This document shows, piece after piece, positions 1 through 11,056 of a stretch of DNA of 31,200 bases. Below the pieces are notes generated by a model, which was given only the letters and a program-made list of their open reading frames with translations, ran no database searches and had not been told where the DNA came from. This stretch comes from Vitrella brassicaformis. Taxonomy: Eukaryota; Sar; Vitrellaceae. Location of the stretch: positions 259,208-290,407 of the forward strand of contig CDMY01000708.1 in NCBI GenBank assembly GCA_001179505.1, given 5' to 3'. The first letter of the stretch is position 1, and each line of letters begins with the position of its first letter. Position numbers and translations under genes: made by a program.

Positions 1-480
1 CCCCCACACACAGCAGGCAACCAGACTGAAAAATGGCCTCGCTGCCACTGCCGCAGCTGCCGGCGAACCGGAGTTGCTTGGTGGGCAGCCGCAGCACACG
101 TACCTACCTTTCTCACGTTGGTTACACGTAGTATTATGAATACACACATTATGTGGCACATATGATACACACACGGTCACTTCACTCCATTCTCACAGGC
201 AGGCAGGCAGGCAGGCAGACAGGCATCCTTCTGCACATATCACACACAGCACGAGCAGCATCAGCACGAGCAGCAGCAGCATGAGCAACCTTTGCACACC
301 CACCAGGCAGCCTCTTGCCCACCCCCACCACCCAATCAGGACTCCACGCAGCCCTTCACTCTCAACAAAACAATATACTTTACAAAACTCACACCACACA
401 CGTGACACCATTGGCAGCATAGCATCAAAACCATCACAAGCATACATACATACACCATCCCCTCCCCGCCCCCCCGCCAA
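1..480. other. Gene-free left edge with simple repeats
   Basis: No coding region can be supported here. The stretch is mainly CA-rich and CAGCAG-like simple sequence plus a GGCA tetranucleotide run at about 196-218. An ATG at 34 opens a short frame that reaches a possible donor (GTACCT) near 103, so an exon of an unseen neighbour is possible but unproven. The right part is downstream of the stop codon of the minus-strand gene that ends at 481. Confidence 0.4.
196..218. repeat. GGCA tetranucleotide microsatellite
   Basis: Tandem GGCA units are directly visible. The same unit recurs at 12907-12930, and both lie in non-coding sequence. Confidence 0.9.
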
Positions 481-1989
481 TCACTCCAGTGGCGCCACAC
501 AGCCGTTCATGGTGAGGTAGATCTCGCCCGAGAAGGAGCTCTCCTGGCTCGCTGCCGTCAGTGTGGGGCTGTCCCCCCCGGCCTCCGTCTCATAGTCGCT
601 CGACACGGCCCGATTGGGCGGCGTGAGGGTGGAGGTGAGGGCGGGGGACACATGGCGGCTGTGGGTGTGCAGGGGGAGGGGCGTGAGGTGGGTCTGCGTC
701 TTCTTGAGGTTGGCCAGCAGGTCCACCCCGAGCTGCAGGAACAGATGGGGCAGGTCGATCAACACCCAATTCTCAGTCTGACCGAACACATCACGCCCAA
801 TACAACACATACAAACGGACTTGACCAATAAATTGTGCCATCTCAGCCCAGCTCGCTCACCAGCAGGTCTCCTTCCCGCTTCCACCAGTCCATGACGCGC
901 ATCGTGACGCGCCGGCCGGTGGGAGGGGCGCCCAGGTACGCCCCCCTCTGTGTGGCGTAGATGGACGGCCACCCCATGGACGCCACATACGACCCGTCGG
1001 CAAACCGAGCCACGTGATTGCCGCCCTTCCTGTCGGGGAACCCCTCGAGGAACGGCCGCTGATGGCCGGACTGAAAACCGTCGATCCCGCGCTGCGTCCC
1101 GATGCCCGCCGGGCCGTACCACACCATCTCAGGCGACCAGTAGGCCTCCATGCCCATCTTCTTCAGGCACCTGTCACCGTCGCCATCGAATTTTGCCAGG
1201 CCCTCGTAGATCATCCGCTCCACCAGCTGCAGCGAGGCGTCCGTCGACTCGGGGGGTGCGATCTGCTCGACCATCGCGCCGTCCTGCGCTTGGGGGCCGG
1301 GCACTCGGTAGGCGTCTTTGCCTGCACACACACATATGAAGGGCACACACACAGGGGGGATGTCTCTATGTGCGTCATCTGGCCGTGTGTGTGTAGGGGC
1401 TGACCGAGTGCGGGCGGCAGGACGGAGTGGTGCGCCTGGTGGATGAGGTCGATGAGGTCAAGGATGAGGAAGACGGCCGTGATCTTGCCCTCCTGCATGC
1501 GGCAGAATTCGCCATACCGCAGGCGGGCCGGCGCGTGGGTCGCGGGGACGCCGCAGTAGTCAGCACGGAACTGAACACACACACACACACACACACGAGA
1601 GATGGTCACATGAGTGTGCGTCACGTGCACCATGTGCCACTCTCTCTCACCTGTCCGACAAAGTATCCCGTGCTCGCCACCCAGTCGCCCTTTCTTCCCC
1701 CGTCGAACGCACCGCCGATAAGGATATCGGCCTCCCGCGTCAGGCTGCCGAACGCCGCAAACAGGGGCTCATAAAACCTCTCTATCACCTTCTCCGCCCC
1801 GCGTATCTCATTGACAGGATGGCAGCAGCTGAAGGTCACGTCGCTGTGACAGGCTGACCGGACAATATGCCGGAGAGCACCGGGCGGTTGGGTGGGTGCG
1901 GCTCCGAACACGTTGAGCGCCTCATAGTAATCAGACACAAACTGCTTGTTGCTGCGATGACGATGGTCCAGTGGAGAGGAGGCTGACAT
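481..1989 (-). CDS. Tandem SnoaL/NTF2-like domain protein
   Basis: Four exons (1989-1651, 1570-1405, 1321-861, 777-481) join in phase through GT-AG introns of 80, 83 and 83 bp and give 420 residues. I start at the ATG at 1989; the frame continues upstream to 2013 but without another ATG. The protein has two copies of an alpha+beta fold typical of SnoaL-like polyketide cyclase / NTF2-like proteins: an N-terminal half with QFVSDYYEAL and LRYGEFCRMQEGKI, and a C-terminal half with MRVMDWWKREGDLL followed by NWVLIDLPHLFLQLGVDLL. Both halves end in the same 'basic-EG-K/D-I/L ... LIDL' strand pair, which points to internal duplication. The last ~70 residues are Thr/Ser/Pro-rich and probably disordered. 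Family members include cyclases, isomerases and non-enzymatic binders, so the substrate cannot be told. The family call is by pattern, without a search. Confidence 0.75.
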
Positions 1990-2288
1990 TCTGCGGCTAC
2001 AGGCTACAGGCAAAGGAGAGGCGAATTCGTGGGTTGCGAGCTCGGAGGGGGGGCTGTGGGCGTCTCATAAAACAGCCTCTGCGTGAGCTTCTTGTCTGTT
2101 CGCTCCCTTCATCTTTGTCAGCTCCTGCGTCATACAACGCACAAACGGCTGCAATGCAGGCTTTGGCGATGCAAGATGCGACGACGAGAGTGAGCCGGCG
2201 TGGTCTTCTTTTCGAGAGGAGCACGGGATTCATTCACTCACTCATTCGTTGAGAGAGACCTTGCCTGTCACGTTATTGGTCCACCACC
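1990..2288. promoter_or_regulatory. Putative bidirectional promoter (SnoaL-like / FxP gene)
   Basis: These 299 bp separate two start codons pointing away from each other, so they should carry both promoters and both 5' UTRs. I see no TATA box or clear shared motif. The interval is inferred from gene layout only. Confidence 0.35.
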
Positions 2289-5200
2289 ATGGCTGACAAG
2301 CCGTCAGCGTGGCTCCATCGGTCGTCGCGTGTGGTGCTCATCGTCACTGTGGACATTGGCAAGGACAAGCAGGACAAGATACACGTCAGGAAAGGTGAGA
2401 TGAGATGCCTTTTTGGACAATAAGGCAGCTCACAGCACAGCAGCAGCAGCAGAGAGAGAGAGAGAGAGACTCTGTCCGTCGCTGTGCCTTTGGTGGCAGG
2501 CGATGACCCTCGAACGACCGCCGAGAACTTCATCAAGCTGCATCGGCTCAACCGTGACCTCACTGGTCAGTGAGTAGCACAGACACACACCTTCCCGATG
2601 GCCAGCTCGTTGTCATTTTTCGCAGATCCGCTCACGACCCACATCGAGCAGAACCTGGAGGCCCTCCGGCTGTCCCAGCAACGCAAGCGCGAGCGGCTCG
2701 CACAACGACTGACACAACGACACGAGTCAACCACTCAGACACAGACCCACACGCAGACGGCCGCCGTCCAGGGCTCCCTCCCGCCCACGATGCACCTGCA
2801 CGCCGAGCAGAGTGTGCAGAGCGTCCAGCAGCAGCAGCCGGCCGATGCCCGCGCTGATGCTGATGCTGATGCCAGTCCCGATGCGGCCCACATTCTCGCG
2901 TCTGAGCTGGTGTCGCCCACACGGCCCAGTGCGCGCAAAGGGGCGTCGCGCGAGGAGGTCGAGCCCACACCCACTGACAAGTCCGCCATTCACCGTGGGC
3001 AGAGAGCCAAGACCTCCGAGCGGCCACAGCAGTCAGACAAGCGGCCCCACCGGCCGCCCGACGCAGTCGCCAAGGCGGCCTCCCCCTCCCCATTCCGCCC
3101 CACACAGAAGCGAGCCTCGTCAAGGGCACAGTCGAATCCTCCGCCGGTGCGCGGTCATCCATATGTGGCGAGAGAAGGGGAGAGGGGCCGGCGCGCGCGG
3201 GAGGGCGGCGGGGCGCGGCTGGCTTCGACGTCCCGGGGTGCGTCTGAGGCCAGACTGGCTAGTGGTCATGGGTCGTCTCCCAAGCTGGACAGGGAGGGCA
3301 CCTGCAGGTCGGCTGTGTTCGACAAGCTCTACCAGAGGGCTGAGGCCAAGAGAGTGCAGGTGGGAGGGAGGGAGGGGAGAGCAGACAGACAGACAGATAG
3401 ATAGACAGACAGACGGAGAGGGGATCTGCCTCGTGTGTGTGTATGTGTGTGTGTGTATGTGTGGGCCACATGTGCAGCTTGAGAATCTGAAGGGTAGCGT
3501 TGAGCACGAGTACCAGCACAAGCTGGACTCCACACGATTCAAGCCACACACCGCTAGAGAAGGTGCTCCGGTGTTCTAAAAGACCACAGACAGACAGCAC
3601 GAGCTCATCCATCCATCAGTCGTGTCCTGTGTCGTGTTGCCTTCGTGTGTTGTGTTGTTCCCCTCAGGTGCCGATGTGGTCGGCCGCCGCTTGTATGAGT
3701 GGGGCAGGATCATGCAGGACATCAAGGAGAAGAAAAGACTAGAGGTACTTGAGTAGACAGACAGACAGACACGTGCACCACCTGTGGGTGCCCTCCCTCC
3801 CTCGCTCCCTCCGTCCCTCATGCCTGTCTGTTTGTGTGTACGGTTTGGTTTGTTGTGCGGCAGCGTCTGGTGGAGCTGGAGCGGCAAGAGCTGGAGGAAG
3901 TGACCCTCAAGCCCAACATCACACGCACCGCGCAGAACATGCAGAGAGAGGGGCAGCCGCTCTGGCACAGACGTACGCACACACGACCCCACTCACACAC
4001 ACCGGTGGTGACATGGTCTGTGTGTGTTGTGTGTGTGTCAGTCGACTGCGAGAGCATCGACAAGCGCCGGAGGCTCAGTCGCATCCGCGAAGAGATGGCC
4101 AAGAAGGAGCTGGAGGGATGCACTTTCAAGCCCGACATCTCACGACGGTACTCAACACAACACAACCACCCACACAGACACCACCACCCACCCCTCCGAT
4201 GCAATCCATCAGGTCTCGCCGTCTGGTGGCCGCGCGCATGAGCGAGCTGCAGCTGTCGGGCCCCCTCTATGAGTTCCTCTACTCGGACGCACTCAGGCGG
4301 CACGAACGAGACCGAATGTACAAGACCTTCGTGCCGCCCGAAGCCACCTTCCGGCCACAGACACTGGCCGCCGATAACGGCAGCAGGAGCCCTCCGGCTG
4401 ACGATGGCAGGAGCCCCAGGGAGACACTGGAGGCCATGATGAACAGGTGGGTGGGGGCTGAGGTGGATACACTTGAGGGTGATGTGTGCTGTGTGATGTT
4501 TGTCAGGCTCTGTGGGTCAAGTCGTGTTGGTGGGAGGAGGGGGGAGGAGGCCCCAGAGCTGGCGGATGGTGGGAAGGACCCACACACGGGGCAGGAGCTC
4601 TTCAAGCCAAAGACAGGTGCGCCAGTCAGGCGACGCCACACACAGTGCTTATCGTGCCTTCGCTGTGTGTCTCTATGTGGCTGGATGCAGGTCGGCCCCC
4701 CCTGCACGGTCGCAACAGCGAGAAGCTGCCCATCTGGGAGTTCCTCCACCGCCTCGGCGAACAGAGCAAACAAGCCAAAGTAACTGCACACCCAACCAAC
4801 CAGACACAGCTCGTGTGGATGTGTCTGCATCCGGACATCAGCTGCAGCATGCCACCGAGGAAGAGCAGAAGGTCAAGGCCCTCGCCGAGATGCGCGGCAC
4901 CTCACACACCTCATCGGCCAAGCTGTTCCAGGAGGCCAAAGCGCGGCGTCTTCGGGAGCTCTTCCGAGCGGTCGACGCCGACCGCGACGGCGTCCTGACG
5001 GGCGGCACGGCCGACGCCGACTCGTCTAGGTGGGGGAGCGTGCTGGCCAAGGAGGGGGTGGACCCTCAGCTGCAGAAGATACTCTGGCCTGTCCTAGAGG
5101 TGGGTGGGATGATGAGAAGGAAGACACATAAGAGCGTGTCATCCCACCTGACGGCCTGTGTGTGTGTTGGCGCCCTGTCCGCTGCTCAGTATTTGAAGGA

Positions 5201-5883
5201 CACGGGCAGCAGCGTGCCGTTCGAGCAGTTTGAGCAGGCAGTGGACTACCAGGTCAAGGAGCTCGCCGCCCAAAAGATACCGATCCACGCCCTCTTTGTC
5301 AGACGCGCCACCGTCTCCCAACCCACCACCACCAGCACCTCCACTCGAGCAGCAGCGGCCGGCAAGAAAGGTGGTCGACACACTCTTCCCAGCGGGCCTA
5401 AAGACGGAGCGGTGAAGACGTTTCCTTAATTAAGAAAAGGGCCCTTGATGTACTTCTCAGCACACGGGCATGTGGGCGTATATGCGTGTCTGTGTAGCGT
5501 CCGCGAGGGGCTCATTTCTTCGAGAGCCTGCACAGGGAAGCCCGGGAGCGGCGCGACAAGTAAGACAGACAGCCGGCCGACACGACACACGCACCCAAGA
5601 GGACGTGTGTGTGATGCCCGATGGATGCAGGCGTGACGCTCTCCGCGAGCAGAAGGAGAAGACCGAGCTGGACAACTGCACATTCCAGCCTAATGCGGGG
5701 TGTGCACACCACCACCACCATATACACCGTCCCCAGCCTCGTGTGCCGGGCAGCCGTGGCGATGGCGCAGCGTCTGCACCAGCAGCTGCAGCTGCAGCAG
5801 CAGCAGCAGACAGGGAGGTTAGTGGGGCTGCGGGTGAGGGTGAGGGAGGTGGTGTGGGGGATGACATTGACGAGAGCTTCTGA
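2289..5883 (+). CDS. FxP-repeat, EF-hand protein, probably ciliary
   Basis: Fourteen exons join in phase: 2289-2394, 2500-2565, 2626-3359, 3478-3562, 3668-3744, 3864-3972, 4042-4147, 4213-4446, 4507-4616, 4691-4779, 4848-5099, 5190-5411, 5498-5559, 5631-5883; product 834 residues. The N-terminus carries a compact module (KIHVRKGDDPRTTAENFIKL, then HIEQNLEALR) like those of many protist flagellar proteins. A low-complexity, basic linker follows in exon 3. The middle and end repeat an acidic/basic helix followed by an 'xFxPxI' signature: RFKPHT, TLKPNI, TFKPDI, TFRPQT, LFKPKTGRPP, TFQPNAG. Exon 11 encodes one EF-hand-like loop, DADRDGVLTGGT, which lacks the usual Glu at position 12. The C-terminus has poly-His and poly-Ala runs. 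Acceptor 4842 instead of 4848 would add two residues. A ciliary/basal-body role is inferred from the repeat style, not proven. An alternative end at 5427 would omit the last FxP repeat. Confidence 0.75.
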
Positions 5884-6206
5884 TGGATGGATGGATGGCT
5901 GCATGCAGTGACTGATAGGAGTGGACTCGTACGCGTGTGTGGACGGGTATGCGTTTGTCAATGATGGAGACCTTCGTTGTCGACGAACAAAATCAGACGA
6001 ACAAATCGGAAAGCAGGTCTGTCTTGACACTTGACATTCGCGTGAAACCGCTCTCTCTCGGGCGCCCACAGAATTCGCCTGGCCAATCCCCAACCCACAG
6101 ATCTCTGCTGGGGCGGCCGTATCACACATCGTGCTCCACTCTGAGACTCACGGGTCACCACGTAAGAGCTGGGAGGAGTGTTGACTCTGCCTCCTTACGC
6201 GTCAGG
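5884..6206. other. Intergenic spacer between two plus-strand genes
   Basis: This 323-bp gap holds GGAT repeats near 5885-5898 and the presumed promoter of the AP2 gene. No further gene or RNA is visible. Confidence 0.5.
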
Positions 6207-8112
6207 ATGGGTAATAAGTTGTCAAGCAACAGTCCCTCGGACAAGGGCGAGGGGAAGGACAAGAAGGGAGCATATGCATCATCATCGCTTGAGGTCAGAA
6301 AGAACACACCACAAGCATGCCACCGGTTGAGTGTCGTGTGTCATCACATTGCCTCTCCCTCTTCTGCCTTGTGTGTGTGTGTGTGTGTGTGTGCGTGTGT
6401 ATTAGGTGGCTTCCACTATCGGTGCTGCGTCTACGCGGGCGCCAACCACCGGCACGTATAGTGACACTGTCGGCAGCGGAGACGATAATATGACACACGT
6501 GGTGGGAAGAGCACCCCAAGGCACACGCAGCAGCTGCACCAATGGATGGATGGATGGGTGGATCCCTCTGTGGTTTGCTGTGTCAGGGTGGTGCGACTGA
6601 GATGTCCGGATCGGTCAGCGAGATGATGCCCCTCAACCGTATGTGTACACACATGCGGAGATCACATGCGCGCAAGAACGGTTGTGTTGCTTGGCGCTGC
6701 AGACCGCCGTGAGCGGCACCGGCAGGCCCGCCAGGGCGGGGGTGCCGGTGGACGTGTGGGTGGCGACCCGTCGGACGATGAGGGCGGGTCGAGCGACGCC
6801 GAAAGCAGGAGTGACGAGAGCAGCAGCGGCGATAACGATGATGAGAATGATGGTCAGCCACCCGATGGAGACAAACAGACACAGAATGAGAGTGCGTCGA
6901 TCGAACCTTGGGTGCGATTCTCGGTCGCAGACGATGACGATGAAGACGATGAGCCCGAGAGCTCTGGTAGGCGAATGCACACACTTTCACACACATGCCG
7001 ATGGCACGACGCACACCGCACTGCTGTGTGTGCCGTTTGTGTGTCAGGGAGTGGTGGTGACCATCTGAGCGACTCCACCTTCAAGCAGCCCAAGGCGGCC
7101 GGCAAGGCGGCCGGGCCGACAGCCTCCATCCACCAGTCGACCGTCCGAGGCGTGCGCTTTGACGAGCAGCGCCAAACGTGGTTTGCCGGTGTCAAGGAGG
7201 GCGGCAAATGGAAAGAGAAGAGCTTCGCCGTGAGCGTGTATGGCTACGACAAGGCCAAGGCAGAGGCAAAGGCGTGTCGCCGGCAGAACGAGCAAGACAA
7301 CGAGAAGGCCGGCCACCCCATCAAGAGGCTCAGCAAGAACGAGATCACCGGCGTGCGTCGCGACGACAAGAACAGACGGTGGGTCACGGCATGGTACGAG
7401 AATCGCGAGATCAAGCAGGAGTACTTCTATGAGGACAAGTTGGGTGAGGAGGGCGCCAGGCAGGCGGCCATCGCGCGGCGGGAGATGATGGAGAAGATCT
7501 GGCCCAATCAGCGAAAGGTACGCGAGTTTGTATGAATGACATGTGTGTGGCTTGCCTTGCTCATTGGGTCTGTGCGTCCCTTCCCTCTCTGCTCAGACTG
7601 TCCCCAGTCTCGGCCGCGGTAGCCGGAAGCTCATCGACCAGCTGCGTGTCAAGAAGGTCAAGGGCGTCTACTTCGGCGAACGCAACAAAGCGTGGCTTGC
7701 GCAGTGGTACGAGCGCGGAAACCCGCGGTTCAAGAGCTTCCCCATCAACAAGCACGGCGGCATCAAGAAGGCCTACGACAAGGCCGTCGCGTGTCGCAAG
7801 GCGGCGGAGGCGAGCGGTGCGGCGAGCATCCAGCAGCCAGGCGAGAGGCAGAGCGGCCACACGGGTGTGAGCTGGCACAAGCAGAGCAAGGCATGGATGG
7901 CCAGCTGGCGTGATGTGTCTGGCAAGCAACAGTGCCGCTACTTCCCTGTGTCTTCGTGGGGGGGTGACAGCGAGGCCAAGGCAGCTGCGATTCGCTGTCG
8001 GGAGAAGATGGTTGAGCAGACCAAGAGAGAGAAGCAGGACAGGCAGGTGTCGTCACGCAAGCGGCCATCTGGGGCGACAGAGAGCCGCAGGGTTCGACGG
8101 AGGGTGAAATAG
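6207..8112 (+). CDS. Protein with four tandem AP2-like domains
   Basis: Six exons (6207-6293, 6406-6501, 6587-6638, 6703-6966, 7048-7517, 7597-8112) join in phase and give 494 residues. The C-terminal 300 residues carry four copies of the AP2 DNA-binding pattern 'GVxxxxxxxxWxAxW/V...F': VRGVRFDEQRQTWFAGV (about 198), ITGVRRDDKNRRWVTAWY (about 265), VKGVYFGERNKAWLAQWY (about 343) and HTGVSWHKQSKAWMASW (about 410), each followed by a Lys/Arg/Ala-rich helix. Before them lies a strongly acidic Asp/Glu/Ser region (about 95-165). AP2 proteins are the main transcription-factor family of apicomplexans and relatives. The N-terminus, MGNKLSSN, fits the N-myristoylation rule (Gly2, Ser6), which is odd for a DNA-binding protein. 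The protein ends in a basic tail (ESRRVRRRVK) that may act as nuclear localisation signal. Target genes cannot be inferred. Confidence 0.85.
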
Positions 8113-8816
8113 GTCGGGGGGCATGCTAGTGCCCACTCACTCTCCCTCCGGTCGGACGAAGGGTTTTGTCGTGTCTGTGCATTTGTGTCTTTTTTGTGGA
8201 CGACTGCTTGGTGATAGATGGCCGCACGGTTTGTGTGGGGGGGCAAGTATTTGTGTGTCAGTCGGGCCAGTGGATTTGTATTGCCAAGTGCTGCGTGTGT
8301 GATGTGTACGTACCGCGGTGCTGACATGGAAACGGAGGGAGCGCACCACCACACACAGGTCCCTCTCGCTGTCTTTCTGTCTGTCGGTCGGTCGGTCGGT
8401 CTGTCACCTGTGTGTGTCCCTTCCTGTGTGTGGTGATCGATCATGATGAGAGCGTATCCATCAGCGGCTCATGTCTATGTGTAGGAGGAGGACAGACAGA
8501 GAGAGGCGGATGTCGTTATTGTTACAGCACAGACAAACACATCACGGGCGACTCACATGGCGCCGAACTTTCGACTCACTCGTGTCTGTCTTGTGCTGAA
8601 TTGCGTATGCATCGTATGTTCGTGGGCTATGTAATTGTCCGGCTGAGTGTCTTCCCCTTCACACGTCACCACACCTTACCCCGCACCCCACATCAGACAA
8701 GACACACACACACACATCCCTTCTCATCATGGGTCTGTTCTTTCATATAAGCTCCTCAATCACTGAGAGACGTATGTTCGCAGGCAAGTGGTGTTTTCAT
8801 TCATCGACCCACAGAA

Positions 8817-8848
8817 AGACAGACAGACAGACAGACAGGCAGGCAGCC
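8817..8848. repeat. AGAC/GGCA tetranucleotide repeat
   Basis: Tandem AGAC units passing into GGCA units are directly visible. They lie in the convergent gap downstream of both neighbouring genes. Confidence 0.85.
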
Positions 8849-9010
8849 GGCAGTCGGGCAGCGAGAGAGCAGTGGAGAGAGCGTTGGTGTCAATGAGTGC
8901 CGTGCGATTTCTCTCTCGCCCTGCAGCCAGCCCTGCCCACACACGCCATTAGCCGGCTAATAAGACGGCAAAACACACGTCAAAACAGACAGACAGACAG
9001 ACAGGCCGAC

Positions 9011-9034
9011 AGAGGGAGGGAGGGAGGGAGGGAT
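9011..9034. repeat. GGGA tetranucleotide repeat
   Basis: Six near-perfect AGGG units in a row are visible in the non-coding convergent gap. Confidence 0.85.
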
Positions 9035-9229
9035 GGAGAGAGACCACGCCACGAACCGCACCCGCACAAAGCGCTAAGGAAAAAGACGACGTGTGTGTCG
9101 CTCGGGGCTAGCTTTCGAGCCCGCAGAGACGCGAGCAATCCCCACCCCCACACATACTAGATGGCACACACCGACCGAGCGCCCACCCCGCGCTCACTCG
9201 ACTCACTCGACTCACTCGAGCTTGCCGTT

Positions 9230-11047
9230 TCATGCCTTCTTGTCGTCGGTAATGACTCGTTTGTCGACAGTGTACGTCTCGAGGGCCTCCTCGTCGAGCG
9301 ATATGCCCAGCCCCGGGCCGGTGGGCAGGTGCACCATCAGCAGACCGGACGCTTTCTCTTTCCAGATCAGCGACGAGGCGAACGTCGTGACGTCCTTGAG
9401 ACGCAATGTCGACCTGACACAGAGAGAGGGCAGAGAGTGGTTGCAGGGGTGGGTGGGGGGAGGGGTGACGTGTCTGTGTGCACATGAAGCAGTGTCCAGA
9501 TGGGTAGAGTGTGGGCGTGACGGCGGCCAGGTGGAGGGCGGCTGCCTGGGCCACGCCCGTCTCGAGCATCGAGTTGAACAGAATGGGAATGCCATATAAC
9601 TTGGCGACCCCTACACCCATCCGGCCATCCATCCGGCCATGAGTAAACAGCACATCAGCGGGCTTTCTCGCTCTTGCGTGGACTTTTCTCCTCTCACTCA
9701 CCGATTGTTTCCATGGCCTTGCTGATGCCGCCGTTCTTGACGACTTTGACACTAAACACCCCACACCCTAAACACACAGAGACACACACACAGTGCCCGT
9801 CTGCTCCCGTCCGTCACTTTGCTTCATCTCTTCTATCACCTTGCTGCTGCGCAAAGTGGAGGGCGTCTTTGACAGTGACGAGGGACTCGTCTATCGACAG
9901 GGGGATGGACGTCTGTCTCTGGAGGGAGATCATGTCCTGCGGCCGCTCCTTCGACACGGGCTGCTCCACAAACAGCGGGCCCTTCGACTGCAGCGGCTCC
10001 AACCCACGCAACAGCTGAATCGCCTCGTCCTTCGTGAAAGCTGCATCCATGGAAGAGGAGACACAGAGGGGTGGGAGGGAGGGAGCTGTGGAGGGGGCGC
10101 TGCCTTGGCCGCTTGCCTTGGTTTGCGTCGGGCACGATAACGAGTTCCTTGCCGAGTTTCTTGCCGAAGCTCTCTCTGGCGGTGGCGATGCGCTCTATCT
10201 GCATATCTATGTCCTTGATGGCCCCCATCCTGACACACAGACACACACACAGACGCAGACAGGCAGCCAAGAAGAAATATATACAGGATAAAGATGTGAC
10301 AACCGTGGCGCCCCTTTGCCCACTTGAACATGAAGGTCCTGCACACCAAGGTTCCCCAGACATGCACCAGCACATCCATCTCTCATCGGTGCGTTGTGTT
10401 GGGTTCTTGCGCCACATCTCACACACTCACTTGTAGCCCTCCTCGATCTTCTTCTTCATCTGTGCAGTGGGTGTCACATCGTGTGGTGAGCACATCGATG
10501 GCCGGTGTGCCACCGCGCCCGCCCACCTCCTTTTTGTCCTTTTCAGGCTCCTGGTCGCCCATGGGCCACAGCAGATCCAGAGAGGTGCGGAGCGGCCCGC
10601 CCAGCAGCTGATAGATCGGCGCACCCAACTTCTTCCCTGCACCCATCACACAACAGACACGATGGATGGATGGATGGATGGTGTCGTTGGGTTACCGAGT
10701 ATGTCCCAGCACGCAATGTCGATGGCCGCTTTGGCTTGTGGGTTGCCGGGGATGATGGCGTCCATGATACGGTTGATCTCGTTGACGTGCAGCGGATTCT
10801 GGCCGATCAAACTCGGCGCAAGAATCTCCTGCAGCCCAACACACACCCACGTGGGGGCCAGAAAGCAAGTGAACTGATCAGGCCGTCCTGCCGTCCTGTC
10901 GATGATGGATGAGTGTGATGTGCGTGGGTATCCGTGACTCAGATCGATGACTTTGCAGCACTCACCGATATGACCAAGCACAGCCCCGTTGTGTGTGCTC
11001 CGTCGTGCCGGTGAATGCGTGGATGATATCGATCCGAGTACAGGCAT
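9230..11047 (-). CDS. Enolase-superfamily (MR/MLE-like) enzyme, 5' end unresolved
   Basis: Nine exons are firm on the minus strand: 10828-10696, 10636-10527, 10459-10431, 10338-10324, 10229-10117, 10040-9840, 9767-9702, 9610-9484 and 9413-9230 (stop TGA). They encode 325 residues. The order of motifs fits the mandelate racemase/muconate-lactonizing barrel: KAAIDIACWDILG, KLGAPIYQLLGG, a strand FMFKMG where only the second Lys of the KxK motif is present, metal ligands in VIVPDANQ, PLFVEQPV and LSIDESL, the catalytic-type Lys in VKVVKNGGI, then FNSMLETG and GPGLGI near the end. About 60-80 residues of the N-terminal capping domain should precede residue 1 of exon 10828. The frame is open upstream through GAVLGHIGE (resembling the family's 'G-x-GE') to an ATG at 11047, but no canonical splice joins it cleanly. 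The substrate is unknown; dipeptide epimerase or cycloisomerase-like chemistry is possible. Such genes in protists are often of bacterial origin. Confidence 0.8.
10041..10116 (-). other. GC-AG intron in the enolase-superfamily gene
   Basis: The exon ends with AACCAAG and the intron begins GCAAGC rather than GT. It ends in GATGCAG. Splicing here joins VPDANQ to AFTKDEAI in the correct phase, exactly across the metal-binding Asp motif, and no GT donor nearby keeps the frame. Confidence 0.75.
10324..10338 (-). other. 15-nt micro-exon
   Basis: This exon contributes only about five residues (joins EEGYK to TFMFK and MGAIK). It is flanked by GTGCAG on the 5' side and a GTGGGC donor on the 3' side. 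Its inclusion is required to build the second barrel strand of the enzyme in frame. Confidence 0.7.
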
Positions 11048-11056
11048 ACACGACGA

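Larger units (their letters stand above)
8113..9229. other. Convergent intergenic region with microsatellites
   Basis: This 1.1-kb region lies between two genes ending toward each other. It contains G/T-rich 3' flank after the AP2 gene, an AGAC run at about 8817-8838 and a GGGA run at about 9011-9034. Open frames here are short and made of repeat sequence; none is supported. Confidence 0.6.

Noticed and set aside
2632-3162. 176-residue minus-strand open frame
   Set aside because: Antisense shadow of the long third exon of the FxP-repeat gene, caused by high GC content.
8817-9034. Possible CRISPR-like spaced repeats
   Set aside because: The repeats are uninterrupted tetranucleotides without spacers, in an intron-rich eukaryotic context.
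9108-9764. 218-residue minus-strand open frame
   Set aside because: It runs through three introns of the enolase-superfamily gene in a different frame; the motif-bearing exons lie in other frames.
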